Below are positions 62,817 through 64,000 of a stretch of DNA of 64,000 bases, piece by piece. The notes under the pieces are model-generated. The model did no database searches, was not told the DNA's origin, and saw only the letters and a program-made list of their open reading frames with translations. How positions within the stretch are numbered: the first letter of the stretch is position 1; every line of letters starts with the position of its first letter. Both the position numbers and the translations under genes were made by a program. Origin of the DNA: Azospirillum canadense (lineage in GTDB: Bacteria; Pseudomonadota; Alphaproteobacteria; Azospirillales; Azospirillaceae); NCBI RefSeq assembly GCF_025961225.1, contig NZ_JAOQNG010000007.1, positions 570,501-634,500 on the forward strand, in the 5' to 3' direction.

Positions 62817-64000
62817 TCAAAACCCTTGAGCGGACGGCGTACGGGCAACCGGCAAGCCAGCTTTCTGCAGCCCCTCGACAATGCTCGCGATGGTACCCGG
62901 AGCGATGTTTCGGCGTGCGAGCTCGCTCATCGCCTTCGCACCGAATTCCGGATCAATGCGCAGGATGTTGTCGACTTCCTGTGCGGCGTCGGCCTTGTTG
63001 CCGGTCTGACCGTGGATCATCGCCAAAGCTATGTGCGGTAGGACGGATTCGGGAACCCCGACCTGCCGCGCCTCGACGAGCGCGTTGTCGTACCGTTTGT
63101 GTACGTAGTGGAACAGGGCGATCACGATGTGGTACCAGCTCGGTTGCGCGGGATTGCGGGCAAAGGCCTCGCGGATCATCGGAACACCCTTATCCCACTC
63201 CCCGATAAGGCTGTAGCACCGGCCGAGATCGGCGAGGATATCGCTGTCATTGGGATTGAGCGCCAACGCTTTTTCGTAGGCAGCAATGCTGAGCGTCGGC
63301 TCCTGGCGTAACCAATAGGCCAATCCGAGGGCTTGCAGGGGAAGAGGATTGTTTGGATCCAGCTCAACAGCGTGCATGGCCAACTGGAGGCCAACCGCCA
63401 CTGGGTCGGGACGCGCGGGGGTTGGATTGAAGCCGAGCCGGGCCTCATCGATGGTGACCATCGCCCGGGCTGCCCAGGCATCGGCGTAGGAAGGATCGGT
63501 CCGGGTTGCGCGTTCGAGGCAGGTCCGCACTTGGCCGTGCAAGTCCGCGTTCAGCTGCCGCCAATATTGGCGCGTCCGCAGCATGCATTCATAGGCGGAC
63601 AGCTCTTTCGTCGGCCGTGCGTCGGTATTTCGCGCTTCCTCGGTGTAAATCACGCCATGCGGTTGGGCCAAAGCGCGGGCGATCTGCACGGCGATATCCT
63701 GCCGCAGAGTGATCATTGTGGCCGGAGTGAAATCACGGCGATAGCTGGCGGACCAGAGGTATTGACGGCTTTTTGCCTTCATCAGCACAACCGTGATCTG
63801 GACTTGCTCGCCAGCTTGGGTGACGCTGCCCTGAAGCACATAGTCAACGGTGACAGTGGGATTGGCCTCCTGCAGCTCCGACGCTGTGCGATAGCGGAAG
63901 CTGGTGCCAGAGCCAAAGACGAGGAGGTTGCGGAAGCGGATCAGCGCCGCGATGAGGTCTTCGGTGAAGCCCTCGACGAAAATGTCTCGTGCCGGGTTGT
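62817..64000 (-). CDS. TolB-like/TPR signalling protein (5' end outside window)
   Basis: About 394 residues are visible and the frame is open to the window edge. The first part is a TolB-like domain (DIFVEGFTEDLIAALIRFRNLLVFGSGTS, DYVLQGSVTQAGEQVQITVVLMKAKSRQYLW). From about residue 145 on come tetratricopeptide repeats (ERATRTDPSYADAWAARA, ELDPNNPLPLQALGLAYWL, ALNPNDSDILADLGRCYSLI, FARNPAQPSWYHIVIALFHY). It is a closer-to-complete version of the truncated protein at 36980. The N-terminal cytoplasmic or cyclase part is outside the window. Confidence 0.9.
   Translation of the reverse strand, partial: NPARDIFVEGFTEDLIAALIRFRNLLVFGSGTSFRYRTASELQEANPTVTVDYVLQGSVTQAGEQVQITVVLMKAKSRQYLWSASYRRDFTPATMITLRQDIAVQIARALAQPHGVIYTEEARNTDARPTKELSAYECMLRTRQYWRQLNADLHGQVRTCLERATRTDPSYADAWAARAMVTIDEARLGFNPTPARPDPVAVGLQLAMHAVELDPNNPLPLQALGLAYWLRQEPTLSIAAYEKALALNPNDSDILADLGRCYSLIGEWDKGVPMIREAFARNPAQPSWYHIVIALFHYVHKRYDNALVEARQVGVPESVLPHIALAMIHGQTGNKADAAQEVDNILRIDPEFGAKAMSELARRNIAPGTIASIVEGLQKAGLPVARTPSAQGF

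Overview
The window is GC-rich DNA with alphaproteobacterial gene families. Examples are hybrid histidine kinases, a two-domain KaiC-like ATPase, a PhaB-type reductase, an NnrS-like protein, TolB-like/TPR proteins and many IS630, IS6, IS110 and IS21 pieces. I read it as a large replicon, possibly a chromid or plasmid, of an Azospirillum-like Rhodospirillales bacterium. That assignment rests on recognised families and composition, not on a database search. I see no rRNA, tRNA, CRISPR array or replication origin.

Layout. 1-3491: end of a hybrid kinase, then a minus-strand operon of a KaiC-like ATPase, a single-domain response regulator and a small protein. 3492-4482: gene-free, with hairpins and a 14-bp tandem repeat. 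4483-8957: copper handling (PCu(A)C chaperone, CopC-CopD fusion, two His-rich DUF2946-like proteins, a frameshifted cytochrome c). 9140-13071: a complete FepB/FecCD-type ABC importer and an EamA transporter. 13283-18099: small housekeeping and signalling genes (YkvA, PepSY, HD-GYP, ribosome hibernation factor, DUF4242). 18108-20905: an accessory stretch in decay, with a transposase tail and five ATGA-coupled genes, of which the last three are broken. 21064-24367: phaB, a DUF59 protein and an NnrS-like membrane protein. 24375-28325: a decayed IS630 copy and an IS6-type element that has removed the 3' end of glgX.

28894-32552: an RsbQ-like alpha/beta hydrolase translationally coupled to a large PAS hybrid histidine kinase. 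32998-34858: an IS110 element and three fragments of other elements. 35638-44701: exported proteins and a signalling operon made of a truncated TolB-like protein, a patatin lipoprotein, a CNB-FHA protein and a Cache-class III cyclase. 44948-53665: a degenerate IS110 copy, ppk2, an AI-2E-type permease, a DUF2955/HlyD efflux pair, a remnant of a second cyclase gene, an apparently complete IS630 element with TA duplications, and a frameshifted acetyltransferase. 54851-64000: a minus-strand envelope cluster (fabI paralogue, DUF2092, Gly-rich protein, lipase lipoprotein, membrane-anchored exported protein), an S41 protease, and the end of an intact TolB-like/TPR protein.

The most notable unexplained signal is a bipartite promoter element, GTTACCGTA(G/T)C then 21-23 nt then TACTTC(C/T). 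It occurs four times, ahead of ppk2, the S41 protease, the fabI operon and the 35.2-kb region. Its geometry fits an activator site centred near -40 plus an extended -10. It also rules out the longest start codons of two of these genes. It suggests an undescribed regulon joining polyphosphate metabolism with envelope lipid and protein turnover. A second recurrent theme is the many frameshifts and gene stubs, which indicate decay, sequencing error, or both.
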